Below, in pieces: positions 55,799 through 64,000 of a stretch of DNA of 64,000 nt (positions within the stretch are counted from its first letter, which is position 1; each line of letters starts with the position of its first letter). The position numbers were made by a program, and so were the translations under genes. The DNA lies in NCBI RefSeq assembly GCF_015355625.1, contig NZ_JACLAF010000007.1, positions 1-64,000 on the forward strand, read 5' to 3'. The stretch comes from Tamlana sp. I1 (GTDB lineage: Bacteria; Bacteroidota; Bacteroidia; Flavobacteriales; Flavobacteriaceae). Below the pieces are notes generated by a model. It ran no database searches and had not been told where the DNA came from. It worked only from the letters and a program-made list of their open reading frames with translations.

Positions 55799-58606
55799 AT
55801 GAAACGTATCCTTCTTGCGCTTAGCATTTGTATCGCTTTTAATCTAGTAGCGACATCACAATCCATTGATTTTAATAGTCCGTTGCCGGTAGACCAGTCT
55901 ATAAAAAAAGGCGTTCTACCTAATGGCTTAACCTATTACATTAAGAGTACCGATGTTGTAAAAGAAGCTGCAAGTTATTACATCATCCAAAATGTTGGTT
56001 CGATTCTAGAAAATGATGACCAGCAGGGGCTTGCGCATTTTTTAGAGCACATGGCTTTTAATGGAACAGAAAGTTTTCCAGGAAAAGGTATTTTAAATAC
56101 CCTACAAAAACATGGAGCCGTTTTTGGTCGCGATATAAATGCTTATACCAGTTTTGATGAAACAGTTTATAACCTAAGTAACATACCAACTAAAGATGGA
56201 TTAGTAGATACCTGCTTAACAGTTTTAAAAGATTGGTCGAACTACTTGTTACTAACCGATGAAGAAATAGATGCCGAACGTGGGGTTATAAAAGAAGAAT
56301 GGCGTACCCGTCAAAACGGAGGGAATCGCATGTATCAAGTTAGCTTGCCAACAACCTACAACCATTCTAAATATGCCGAAAGAATGCCAATAGGGTTAAT
56401 GCCTATTGTTGAAAATTTTCAATACAAAGCCCTACGCGATTTTTATCACGATTGGTACCGAACCGATTTACAAGCCATAGCTGTAATTGGCGATGTAGAT
56501 GTTGATGATATTGAACAAAAAATTATAGAAAAATTTTCTAAAATTCCAGCTGTTGAAAATCCTAAAGAACGTTATATCGTTAACATTCCAGAGCATTCAG
56601 AAATGCTTTATAGCTTTGGTACAGATCCCGAAATTTCTACATCGTCTATAAATTTTGGCATCCGTCATAATAAATCATTAGAGCCAGAAACCGTTGCCGA
56701 TTTAAATCGAAAACTGCTAGAATCCATGGCAACTAGCCTTATATATGCAAGAGTTTTAGAGAAATCTCAAAACCCTGAAGCTCATTTTTTAAACGCTAGA
56801 GTTGGCAAAAAATCAATAGGAAAAACAACAACAGCTTTAAGTTTAAGTATTTCTCCTAAGCCAAACCAACAAAAGGAAGCCTTTCAGGAAGTATATGCAG
56901 AACTAATTAGAGCCGTTAAATATGGCTATCTAGAAACAGAAATAGATAGAGCGATTGCGAAGATTACAAACAGTTATGAAAACCAAATAGCTAAGAAAAA
57001 TGATTTGAATCACCTATTTATAAAAATGGCTATTCAAGACAACTATTTAAGTAATAGTACGATAACAGATATTGAAAAGGAATATGCCATTGCTAAACAA
57101 ATTTTAAATTTAGTAACTCCAGAAACACTGCATAATACAATCAAGAAACTCTACACGAATGAAAACAGGTATTTAAATGTAATAGGTGTTAATGGGGAAG
57201 ATAATTTAACAAAACAACAAGCCGAACACATTATTACAGCACTTGAAAACGATACAACATTACAGCCTTACACCGAGGCTTTAGCTGGGAAAACCTTGGT
57301 TTCAGGTATCAATATAAAACCAGGAACTATAGCGAATACCAAATTTAATAAGGCAACAGGAGCAACCACATATTTGTTAAGTAATGGTATTAAAGTACAC
57401 TATAAATACGTAGATAAAGAAAAAGACAACGTTTCCTTAAATGCTATAAGTTATGGGGGTAAATCACTTATAAATGATGAAGATTTACCATCGGCGGATT
57501 TAATGAGAAGCCTTGTGCAAATGTCTGGATTAGGCGACTACAATGCTACCGATTTGCAAAAAGTACTAGCAGGGAAAACGGCTAATATTCGAATTCGCTT
57601 AGATGATATTCAGGAATCTTTGCAAGGAAGTTCAAACACTAAGGATGTTGAAACCATGTTGCAATTGGTTTATGTTTATTTTGTAAAACCGCGTTTCGAT
57701 GAAGAAGCCTTTAAGGTATTAGAAAGCAACATGAACAACTATATTTTAAGTAAAAGTAATAATGTTAGTGAAAAAATTCGTGACCTTTTAACAACCACCT
57801 TATATGGTGAAAACAATCCGAAAGCACCAATTTTCAATCAAGATTACTTAAATACTGTTTCTTTTGATAAAATAAAAACGATATACAACAGTCGTTTTGC
57901 CGATGCTTCCGATTTCGAGTTTTTTATTGTTGGCGATGTTAAGGCATTAAATTTAAAACCGTTATTAGAGCAATATATAGCAAGTCTACCCACTAATAAC
58001 ATTAAAGAAACTTTTAAGGATAATGCTGCAGAATGGCAATTTGACACTATAGACGAGGATATTTATTTAACTATGGAAGATCCTAAAGCAAGGGTAGATA
58101 TTGCTTATAAGAAGGAGATGCCATATTCTAAGAACAACGCGATTTACACCAATGTTTTAGGTGATATATTACAATTACGCATTACCGAAACCGTTAGAGA
58201 AGCCGAAGGTGGCGCTTATAGTCCAAGAGCAAGCGCTAAGTTTTTTCGCGAACCTAAATCGCAAGCCTATGTGTCTATTACTTTTGATTGTAACCCAGAA
58301 ATGGCCGATAAATTGGTTGATATCGTGAATGCTGAATTACAAAAAATTGCTAATGGAGCCATTAATGATGACGATTTAAGTAAAACCAGAACCAATTTTA
58401 TTAAAGAACGGGAACAAGCTAAAGGCAAAAATAAGTTCGATATGCAATTGCTTACAGCATACTTTAGGTTTAACGAAAATATTAACGACCCTAAAAATTT
58501 TGAAAATATCGTGAACAGTATGACTAAAAAAGACATACAAAATATAGCCAAACAGGTTCTCGATGGAGGGAAATCTTATGAAGTGGTTTTCAAACCTAAG
58601 AAGTAA
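55799..58606 (+). CDS. M16-family zinc metallopeptidase
   Basis: A 935-aa exported insulinase/pitrilysin-type peptidase with a signal peptide ending near 'LVATSQ'. The inverted zinc motif is 'HFLEH' (His80, Glu83, His84), with the distal zinc Glu in 'DAERGVIKEEW' about 75 residues later. Two M16 halves are visible: the N-terminal active half (35-490) and the C-terminal inactive half (510-930), the latter restarting with 'YLLSNGIKVHYKYVDKEKDN' (landmark 'YLLSNGIKVHY'). It degrades short peptides that fit its closed chamber. Placement after SusC/SusD and two thioredoxin proteins suggests digestion of imported, disulfide-bearing peptides in the periplasm, but this is inference. A hairpin upstream may give it a separate promoter. 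Confidence 0.93.
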   Translation: MKRILLALSICIAFNLVATSQSIDFNSPLPVDQSIKKGVLPNGLTYYIKSTDVVKEAASYYIIQNVGSILENDDQQGLAHFLEHMAFNGTESFPGKGILNTLQKHGAVFGRDINAYTSFDETVYNLSNIPTKDGLVDTCLTVLKDWSNYLLLTDEEIDAERGVIKEEWRTRQNGGNRMYQVSLPTTYNHSKYAERMPIGLMPIVENFQYKALRDFYHDWYRTDLQAIAVIGDVDVDDIEQKIIEKFSKIPAVENPKERYIVNIPEHSEMLYSFGTDPEISTSSINFGIRHNKSLEPETVADLNRKLLESMATSLIYARVLEKSQNPEAHFLNARVGKKSIGKTTTALSLSISPKPNQQKEAFQEVYAELIRAVKYGYLETEIDRAIAKITNSYENQIAKKNDLNHLFIKMAIQDNYLSNSTITDIEKEYAIAKQILNLVTPETLHNTIKKLYTNENRYLNVIGVNGEDNLTKQQAEHIITALENDTTLQPYTEALAGKTLVSGINIKPGTIANTKFNKATGATTYLLSNGIKVHYKYVDKEKDNVSLNAISYGGKSLINDEDLPSADLMRSLVQMSGLGDYNATDLQKVLAGKTANIRIRLDDIQESLQGSSNTKDVETMLQLVYVYFVKPRFDEEAFKVLESNMNNYILSKSNNVSEKIRDLLTTTLYGENNPKAPIFNQDYLNTVSFDKIKTIYNSRFADASDFEFFIVGDVKALNLKPLLEQYIASLPTNNIKETFKDNAAEWQFDTIDEDIYLTMEDPKARVDIAYKKEMPYSKNNAIYTNVLGDILQLRITETVREAEGGAYSPRASAKFFREPKSQAYVSITFDCNPEMADKLVDIVNAELQKIANGAINDDDLSKTRTNFIKEREQAKGKNKFDMQLLTAYFRFNENINDPKNFENIVNSMTKKDIQNIAKQVLDGGKSYEVVFKPKK

Positions 58607-58745
58607 AAACTAAAAATATCATATTCCTATTAAGCATCTAGATAATACCATAGTGCTTTGCTTCAATTGTTTAATAACCATTTAAAAACATAAAAAGCAG
58701 CACAAAACTTTTATAAAACTGTATTTTTGCAGCTTATAAAATGTT

Positions 58746-59549
58746 ATGGATTTTTCAAAGGTAAAATTAGTAGTATCAGATATGGATGGTACTTTGCTTA
58801 ATGATCATGGCGAAGTTAGTGCCCGTTTTTTCAATCAGTTTGAACAATTAAAAAAACATCAAATCCGTTTTGTTGCAGCCAGCGGAAGACAATATCAAAG
58901 TATTGTAGAAAAATTAAATACGATTAAAAATGATATTTCCATTATTGCAGAAAATGGCGGTTTCATGCAACACGATACCATTTCGCAAGTGCTTTTAAAA
59001 CTATCGGATGATGATGTTCGCAAGTGTGTGAACATGCTTCGACGTATTGAAGGCTGTTATATTGTGTTATGCGGAAAAGAATCCGCTTATATCGAATCGA
59101 ACGATGCTGCATTTATTTCAAAATTCAGTCAATATTATAAAGCGTATCAAATAGTAGACGATTTAACTAAAGTTAAGCATGATGATTTTTTAAAAATTGC
59201 TGTATATCATTTCGATTCTTCCGAAAAAAATATTTTACCACATATAAACGCTTTAAAACAGGATTTACAAGTCTCGGTTTCTGGCCCCAATTGGTTAGAT
59301 ATTTCGCATAAAGAAGCTAATAAAGGCTATGCATTAACGAGGCTTCAGCAGCAATTGGGCATTAATAAAGAGGAAACCTTAGTTTTTGGCGATTACAATA
59401 ACGATTTACAAATGCTAGAATTGGCTTATTTTAGTTATGCCATGGCAAATGCACACCCCGATGTAAAAAAGACAGCCCGTTTTGAAACCAAAAGTAATTC
59501 CGAAGAGGGCGTAGAATGTGTTATTGATGCTTTATTAAGTCTGCAGTAG
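58746..59549 (+). CDS. Cof-type HAD-superfamily phosphatase
   Basis: A 267-aa cytoplasmic hydrolase without signal peptide. HAD motif I is 'VVSDMDGTLLN' with nucleophile Asp12 and general acid Asp14. Motif II lies around 'FVAASGRQYQ' and motif IV is 'FGDYNNDLQML' (about 214-224). A large C2-type cap sits between motifs II and III, as in Cof/YbiV/YidA sugar-phosphate phosphatases. Likely it dephosphorylates a sugar phosphate or nucleotide cofactor. It stands alone on the plus strand and its 3' end faces the Nudix regulator gene at a distance of 39 bp. The specific substrate cannot be given. Confidence 0.92.
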   Translation: MDFSKVKLVVSDMDGTLLNDHGEVSARFFNQFEQLKKHQIRFVAASGRQYQSIVEKLNTIKNDISIIAENGGFMQHDTISQVLLKLSDDDVRKCVNMLRRIEGCYIVLCGKESAYIESNDAAFISKFSQYYKAYQIVDDLTKVKHDDFLKIAVYHFDSSEKNILPHINALKQDLQVSVSGPNWLDISHKEANKGYALTRLQQQLGINKEETLVFGDYNNDLQMLELAYFSYAMANAHPDVKKTARFETKSNSEEGVECVIDALLSLQ

Positions 59550-59588
59550 GAATATTTTACTTAAGTAAAGAGTACGCTCGTTTTTAGT

Positions 59589-60278
59589 TTAAAGCTTTAA
59601 ATAAAAATGATTGTCTTGTTTGGCGTCATATTGCTCTTGGTCAAACATGAAAAGAAAAGACCCCTTAGTTGAAGAGCTCATGTCTTTCTCTTTTAATTTA
59701 ATTAATATGTCCATTGAATTTATTTTATTAATAAAGTTTCTTTTATCAAGTTCTTTATCTAAAATAGCTTCATATAATTTTTGTAATTGACGCATGGTGA
59801 ATTTTTCAGGTAAAAGCTCAAATCCAATTGGATTTATAGACGTTCTTCTACGTAATCTTTTAATGGCTTTGTCTAGCATTTCATTATGATCAAAAATTAA
59901 GTCAGGAACTTCAGTTAAGCTAAACCATTTTGCATTTTTTTTATCACTAATGGCTTCGTTATACTTTTCAATATTTATAATGGCATAATAAGACGTTGAA
60001 ATGGTTCTAGCAACAGGATCTCTGTCTACCTCACTAAATGCATAAAGTTGTTCTAAATAAATATCGTGTACACCTGTTAGTCTATGTAAAACCCTTGCAG
60101 CTGCATCATCTAAAGTTTCGTTACGCTTTAAAAAACCACCCATAAGTGACCAATTGCCTTGTTCAGGTTCAAAGTCTCTTTGAATTAATAAAACTTTTAA
60201 ATCCTCATTGTCAAATCCGAAAATAATACAATCTACTGCTAAAAATACTTTATCATCCGGGTTATAACCTGCTATCAT
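59589..60278 (-). CDS. Nudix-fold transcriptional regulator (NrtR/AraR-like)
   Basis: A 229-aa protein with a Nudix domain (about 8-140) and a winged helix (about 150-229, 'FTMRQLQKLYEAILDKELDKRNF', landmark 'RQLQKLYEAIL'). The Nudix box (48-70) keeps the outer Gly and Glu54, but the catalytic REXXEE core reads 'RVLHRL' (62-67), so hydrolase activity should be lost. This is the pattern of NrtR-type repressors, which include the arabinose regulator AraR of Bacteroides. It is transcribed divergently from a SusC/SusD pair, with two palindromic candidate operators between. It therefore probably senses a sugar or sugar-phosphate and represses the transporter genes. The effector is inferred, not seen. 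Confidence 0.9.
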   Translation of the reverse strand: MIAGYNPDDKVFLAVDCIIFGFDNEDLKVLLIQRDFEPEQGNWSLMGGFLKRNETLDDAAARVLHRLTGVHDIYLEQLYAFSEVDRDPVARTISTSYYAIINIEKYNEAISDKKNAKWFSLTEVPDLIFDHNEMLDKAIKRLRRRTSINPIGFELLPEKFTMRQLQKLYEAILDKELDKRNFINKINSMDILIKLKEKDMSSSTKGSFLFMFDQEQYDAKQDNHFYLKL

Positions 60279-60328
60279 ACGTTTTTTTTTCAGCTAATAT
60301 ATGATAATTATAGTAAAATTTGAAAAAT

Positions 60329-60347
60329 AAGTGTTAAAACAACATTT
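60329..60347. promoter_or_regulatory. Candidate operator 1 of the Nudix-fold regulator
   Basis: AAGTGTT, 5 bp, AACATTT: a near-perfect palindrome 51 bp upstream of the regulator start. Its reverse complement nearly equals the second site at 60394 (16 of 19 positions). Confidence 0.6.
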
Positions 60348-60393
60348 ATTAATGAAAATATTTGTTCATGTTAAATATTTGTTATTTATTTAC

Positions 60394-60412
60394 AAATGTT
60401 ATATTTACACTT
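60394..60412. promoter_or_regulatory. Candidate operator 2, in front of SusC
   Basis: AAATGTT, 5 bp, TACACTT: an inverted copy of site 1, ending 31 bp before the SusC start. A TTTG at 60377-60381 and TATATTTA at 60400-60407 resemble the Bacteroidota -33/-7 promoter and overlap the site, as expected for repression. Confidence 0.6.
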
Positions 60413-60443
60413 GTAACAATAACTAAACTAAAACTAAAAAAGA

Positions 60444-63400
60444 ATGATAACAACTAAATTTTTATTTGTGAATTACAGGTGCTACTGGCCATCTAAAGAA
60501 TGGTTACTAGCATTAGTGTTTATGATTTTTTGTGCAAACTTTAATTTTGCACAACAACAAAAAACAATTACTGGTACAGTTTCATCTGAAAATGAAGCAT
60601 TGCCTTTACCCGGAGTAAATGTACTAATTAAAGGGACAACTAATGGGGTAGTAACCGATTTTAATGGTGGTTATTCTATTAGTGCATCTGCAAAAGATGT
60701 TTTGGTCTTTTCTTATTTAGGATTTGTGAACAAAGAAGTTACTGTAGGAGGAGCTTCTTTAATTAATGTTGAATTAAGAGAGGATTTAACAACCTTAGAT
60801 GAGGTTGTTGTAGTTGGGTATGGTACTCAGAAAAAATCGGATTTAACGGGTTCTGTGAGTGTTGTCGATATGGAACAAGCTCAAAAAACAGTGACTTACG
60901 ATCCTGCTAAAATGTTACAAGGACAAGTAGCTGGCGTTACTGTACAGTCTTCTGGAGAACCTGGTGGTTTTGTTAATATTAAAATTAGAGGGATTAATTC
61001 CTTTAGTAATAATAATCCACTTTTTGTAATTGATGGAATGATTGTAGATAGCCCGTACGATTTTGCACCAGGCGATATTGAATCTATGCAAGTTCTTAAA
61101 GATGCATCTGCTGCTGCAATTTATGGTGTTCGTGGAGCAAATGGAGTTATAATAATTACAACTAAAAAAGGAAAAGTAGGCCACTTAAATATAAAGCTTA
61201 ATTCTCTTATAGGTGTTCAAAATGTAGCAAACGAATGGTCTGTAACAGACAGGGAAGGTTACCAAAATATAACAAGTGCTGCCGAGGTTAATGCTGGTTT
61301 AGGCATTGCTCCAGGTAACGATCCTACAAATCCAGAGTATATCGACGATGTAAATACCGATTGGCAAGATGCTGCATTTAATACGGGTTATATTGAAAAT
61401 CACTCTGTAAATATTAGTGGTGGTGCAGAAAGCTTAGCGTATAACTTAAATTTAGATTACTTTAAGAATAGTAGCTACGTAGATTCACCTCAAGATTATG
61501 AAAGAATTTCAACAAATTTAAATATATCTGGTCATAAAGGAAGATTTAAATACGGTGGGAAATTAGGATATACAGAATCTGATAAGGAAAATTTTAATGA
61601 GTATGTTGGAGGGCAATCGGCGATTTCTGATATCGTTGGAGCAATTCCTACCATGCCTGTTTACGATGCTAATAGATTAGGAGGCTATGGCGGTACAGAT
61701 AATTTAACCCAACGAGCTATTTCAATGAATGCCATTGGATACAATAACTTAATAGATAATTTAGGTGAAAGAAATCGTTTTATTGGAAACATTTGGGGCG
61801 AGTTTGAAATTGTAAAAGGTTTAAAATATAAAATAGACGCAAGTTTTGATAGAGTAGATTGGAAAAACAGAAAGTTTATACCACCAAGTGATTTAGGATG
61901 GTACTATATAACTACTAATGATGAAGCGTCTTTAGATGTTGCTACAGGTAATCAAACTAGGACCTTTTTGAATAATTTATTGACTTATGATATTGAATTT
62001 GGTAAACATGATATTACACTTTTAGGAGGATTAATTCAGGAAAGAACAGATTATTACAATCATTGGTCTAGAGGTGTGGGTTACGAGCCAAATACCATTA
62101 GTCATTTAGAATATGCCGATGCTACTAGTACAGGCGAGTATGAAAGTACTATTACAGGGATTTCTTATTTGAGTAGATTAAACTATGCTTATGATGATCG
62201 TTACTTGGTAACAGTAAACTATAGACAAGATAAAACCTCATTATTTAGTGAGAAAAATAATAAAGCCGATTTCTATTCTTTCTCGGGTGCTTGGAAATTG
62301 AGTAATGAAAACTTTATAAGCCTGCCAAATTGGGTTTCGTTAATTAAACTTAGAGGAAGTTATGGGGAATTAGGAAACAATACCATTCCACCTTACTTTT
62401 TTGCAACAACTACAAACTCTTTCGCGAGTTATGATTTTAATAATCAATTGGCTCCTGGAACTACCGTAGTGAGTTCTTTAGATCCAGATGTACATTGGGA
62501 AGTTACTAAAACAACTAATGCAGCTGTAGAATTAGGATTCTTTCAAAATGATTTACAATTTACAGGAGAGTATTTCTATAAAAAATCAACCGATTTATTA
62601 ATCGGTGTTCCTTTACCATTCTCAACTGGGGCATTTCCAGCGAGTATAACAACCAATGCTGGTGCTGTTGAGAATTCTGGATTAGAATTTACCTTAGCTT
62701 ATAATAATAACCGCAAAGCATTTAAATATAATATATCGGCAAACCTAGGTACACTTAAAAATAAAGTCTTAAAAATAGGTATTGATGGCAACCCTATTTA
62801 TGGCGCAGCTTCCAAAACAGAGGTTGGGCGTTCTGTAGGTGAAATATATGCTTATGAAACCGATGGGATTTTTCAAACTGATGCGGAAGTTGCTAGTGCT
62901 GCTACACAAATAGGCGCAGCAGCAGGTGATATTAAATTTAAAGACCAAATTACAGTAGATACCGATGGTGATGGTATTCCTGATGCTGCCGATGGTATTA
63001 TTGATGATGAAGATCGTGTATATCAAGGTGTCACAATTCCTAAATATAGTTATGGATTAAACTTAGGGTTTGGTTATAAAAATTGGAGTTTATCGTGTTT
63101 ATTTCAAGGCGCTGGAGGGCATAAAGCTTTTAACGGGTTGTATCGTAATTTAATGATTGGGCAATATTCTAATCATCATACAGATATGTTAGATTATTGG
63201 ACACCAACCAATACCGATACCAATGTACCACGACCTATAATTGGAGATCCAAATGGAAATCTTAGAGATTCTAATAGGTTTGTTGAAGATGCAGATTACG
63301 TAAAACTTCAAAATTTAGAAATAGGATTTCAAATTCCAGTTGGAGATCAAGGCGTGTTAGAAGATGCTAAAGTATATGTTAATGCTCAAAATATTTTTAC

Positions 63401-63527
63401 TATAAGTAATTATCGTGGTTATGATCCTGATTTTAATAGCAACGATGGATTATTCTCTAGAGGATACGATGGAGGAGCTTTTCCTAACCCAAGAACCATT
63501 TCATTAGGTGTTCACTTAGGTTTTTAA
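60444..63527 (+). CDS. SusC-like TonB-dependent transporter
   Basis: A 1027-aa outer-membrane transporter. An N-terminal signal with a somewhat long n-region ends near 'FNFAQQQ'. The carboxypeptidase-like domain (about 40-120) has 'LPLPGVNVLIKGTTNGVVTDF' as family pattern (landmark 'PLPGVNVLIKG'). 'EVVVVGYGTQKKSDLTG' marks the TonB-box side of the plug, which ends 'YGVRGANGVIIITTKKG'. The barrel ends 'GVHLGF'. A Ca-binding-like stretch 'DTDGDGIPDAADG' lies near 835. It pairs with the SusD directly downstream. Control by the divergently encoded Nudix regulator suggests a mono- or oligosaccharide cargo such as arabinose- or xylose-containing sugars, which is inference. Confidence 0.95.
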   Translation: MITTKFLFVNYRCYWPSKEWLLALVFMIFCANFNFAQQQKTITGTVSSENEALPLPGVNVLIKGTTNGVVTDFNGGYSISASAKDVLVFSYLGFVNKEVTVGGASLINVELREDLTTLDEVVVVGYGTQKKSDLTGSVSVVDMEQAQKTVTYDPAKMLQGQVAGVTVQSSGEPGGFVNIKIRGINSFSNNNPLFVIDGMIVDSPYDFAPGDIESMQVLKDASAAAIYGVRGANGVIIITTKKGKVGHLNIKLNSLIGVQNVANEWSVTDREGYQNITSAAEVNAGLGIAPGNDPTNPEYIDDVNTDWQDAAFNTGYIENHSVNISGGAESLAYNLNLDYFKNSSYVDSPQDYERISTNLNISGHKGRFKYGGKLGYTESDKENFNEYVGGQSAISDIVGAIPTMPVYDANRLGGYGGTDNLTQRAISMNAIGYNNLIDNLGERNRFIGNIWGEFEIVKGLKYKIDASFDRVDWKNRKFIPPSDLGWYYITTNDEASLDVATGNQTRTFLNNLLTYDIEFGKHDITLLGGLIQERTDYYNHWSRGVGYEPNTISHLEYADATSTGEYESTITGISYLSRLNYAYDDRYLVTVNYRQDKTSLFSEKNNKADFYSFSGAWKLSNENFISLPNWVSLIKLRGSYGELGNNTIPPYFFATTTNSFASYDFNNQLAPGTTVVSSLDPDVHWEVTKTTNAAVELGFFQNDLQFTGEYFYKKSTDLLIGVPLPFSTGAFPASITTNAGAVENSGLEFTLAYNNNRKAFKYNISANLGTLKNKVLKIGIDGNPIYGAASKTEVGRSVGEIYAYETDGIFQTDAEVASAATQIGAAAGDIKFKDQITVDTDGDGIPDAADGIIDDEDRVYQGVTIPKYSYGLNLGFGYKNWSLSCLFQGAGGHKAFNGLYRNLMIGQYSNHHTDMLDYWTPTNTDTNVPRPIIGDPNGNLRDSNRFVEDADYVKLQNLEIGFQIPVGDQGVLEDAKVYVNAQNIFTISNYRGYDPDFNSNDGLFSRGYDGGAFPNPRTISLGVHLGF

Positions 63528-63557
63528 GCGTAATTAATAATATTAAAACGAATTAAA

Positions 63558-64000
63558 ATGAAATATATAAATTTTAAATATTTATCACTTTCCTTAACGT
63601 TATCTATTGTGTTAAGCAGTTGCATAGCCGATGAGGATTTAATACAACTAGACCCTAATAATGATGCTGTAGATTCTTTCTGGGCATCAGATGAAGATGC
63701 TTTACAAGGTATAAATGCGGTTTATAGTAGTTTGTTAACAGATGGAACTTACATGAGAAGTACCCCGCTATTATTAGATTTAAAGGGTGATGACACAAGA
63801 AGTCAGAGTCCTTGGGGATCGATGTATAATGTAGGACGATTTAACTCTAACGTTGCCGATCCTTCTATTTATGGCTGGGCTTACGAAACGTATTATCAAG
63901 GTGTTTATCGTGCTAATCAGGTGCTTGAAAATGTGCCTGGTATTGATATGGCAGATAATGGACTTAAAAATAGAATTTTAGGACAAGCTTATTTTTTAAG
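63558..64000 (+). CDS. SusD/RagB family lipoprotein (3' partial, cut by window end)
   Basis: The ATG at 63558 lies 30 bp after the SusC stop. The 147 visible residues start with a lipoprotein signal ('IVLSSCIADED', Cys22) and go on with SusD-type 'DEDALQGINAVYSSL' and 'YYQGVYRANQVLENVPGI', then 'ILGQAYFL' where the frame runs off the window. These are standard N-terminal SusD features. The gene pairs with the SusC at 60444. Confidence 0.93.
   Translation, partial: MKYINFKYLSLSLTLSIVLSSCIADEDLIQLDPNNDAVDSFWASDEDALQGINAVYSSLLTDGTYMRSTPLLLDLKGDDTRSQSPWGSMYNVGRFNSNVADPSIYGWAYETYYQGVYRANQVLENVPGIDMADNGLKNRILGQAYFL

Noticed and set aside
1-64000. CRISPR arrays, tRNA or rRNA genes, prophage
   Set aside because: No regular spacer-repeat pattern, cloverleaf or rRNA-like sequence, and no phage structural genes were noticed; the FGDG motif alone lies within enzyme genes.

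Overview
The window looks like a chromosome segment from a marine, polysaccharide-degrading Flavobacteriaceae bacterium (phylum Bacteroidota). The evidence is low GC, four SusC/SusD pairs, one hybrid two-component sensor (HTCS), a FecI/FecR pair, many S1 sulfatases, and type IX secretion (T9SS) C-terminal sorting domains on several secreted enzymes. No rRNA or tRNA gene was seen. Both window edges cut a gene.

Region 1 (1-43582) is a large sulfated-polysaccharide utilization locus. It holds five S1 sulfatases (10015, 11768, 13694, 18848, 37950), one GH2 beta-galactosidase-like enzyme (35176), and four secreted clan GH-A (GH51-like) TIM-barrel enzymes in two pairs. Pair A is 2171 and 5972; both carry an FGDG-type insertion inside the barrel. 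Pair B is 15696 and 32055. There is also a stand-alone beta-sandwich protein (4671), two tandem SusC/SusD pairs with a surface glycan-binding lipoprotein (21130-31755), and an HTCS regulator (39518). A spaced motif recurs upstream of three minus-strand genes, twice inside an 85-bp direct repeat, and is a candidate HTCS operator. An intact IS256-family element with 8-bp target duplications sits between two convergent units at 17246-18579. The polymer is probably a sulfated galactan or arabinogalactan, but that is inference. No known carrageenase, agarase, ulvan lyase or fucoidanase family is visible.

Region 2 (about 43583-58606) starts with a gene-poor stretch holding a degraded Fic-like remnant. 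It continues with an ECF sigma factor, FecR-type anti-sigma, SusC with a signalling STN domain, SusD, a lipoprotein, two extracytoplasmic thioredoxin-like proteins and an M16 zinc peptidase. No carbohydrate enzyme is present, so this looks like an uptake and processing system for a peptide, protein or metallophore-like ligand.

Region 3 (58746-64000) has a Cof-type HAD phosphatase, then a divergent pair: a Nudix-fold regulator with a degenerate catalytic box (NrtR/AraR-like) and a SusC/SusD pair (SusD cut by the window end). Two copies of a palindromic candidate operator lie between them.
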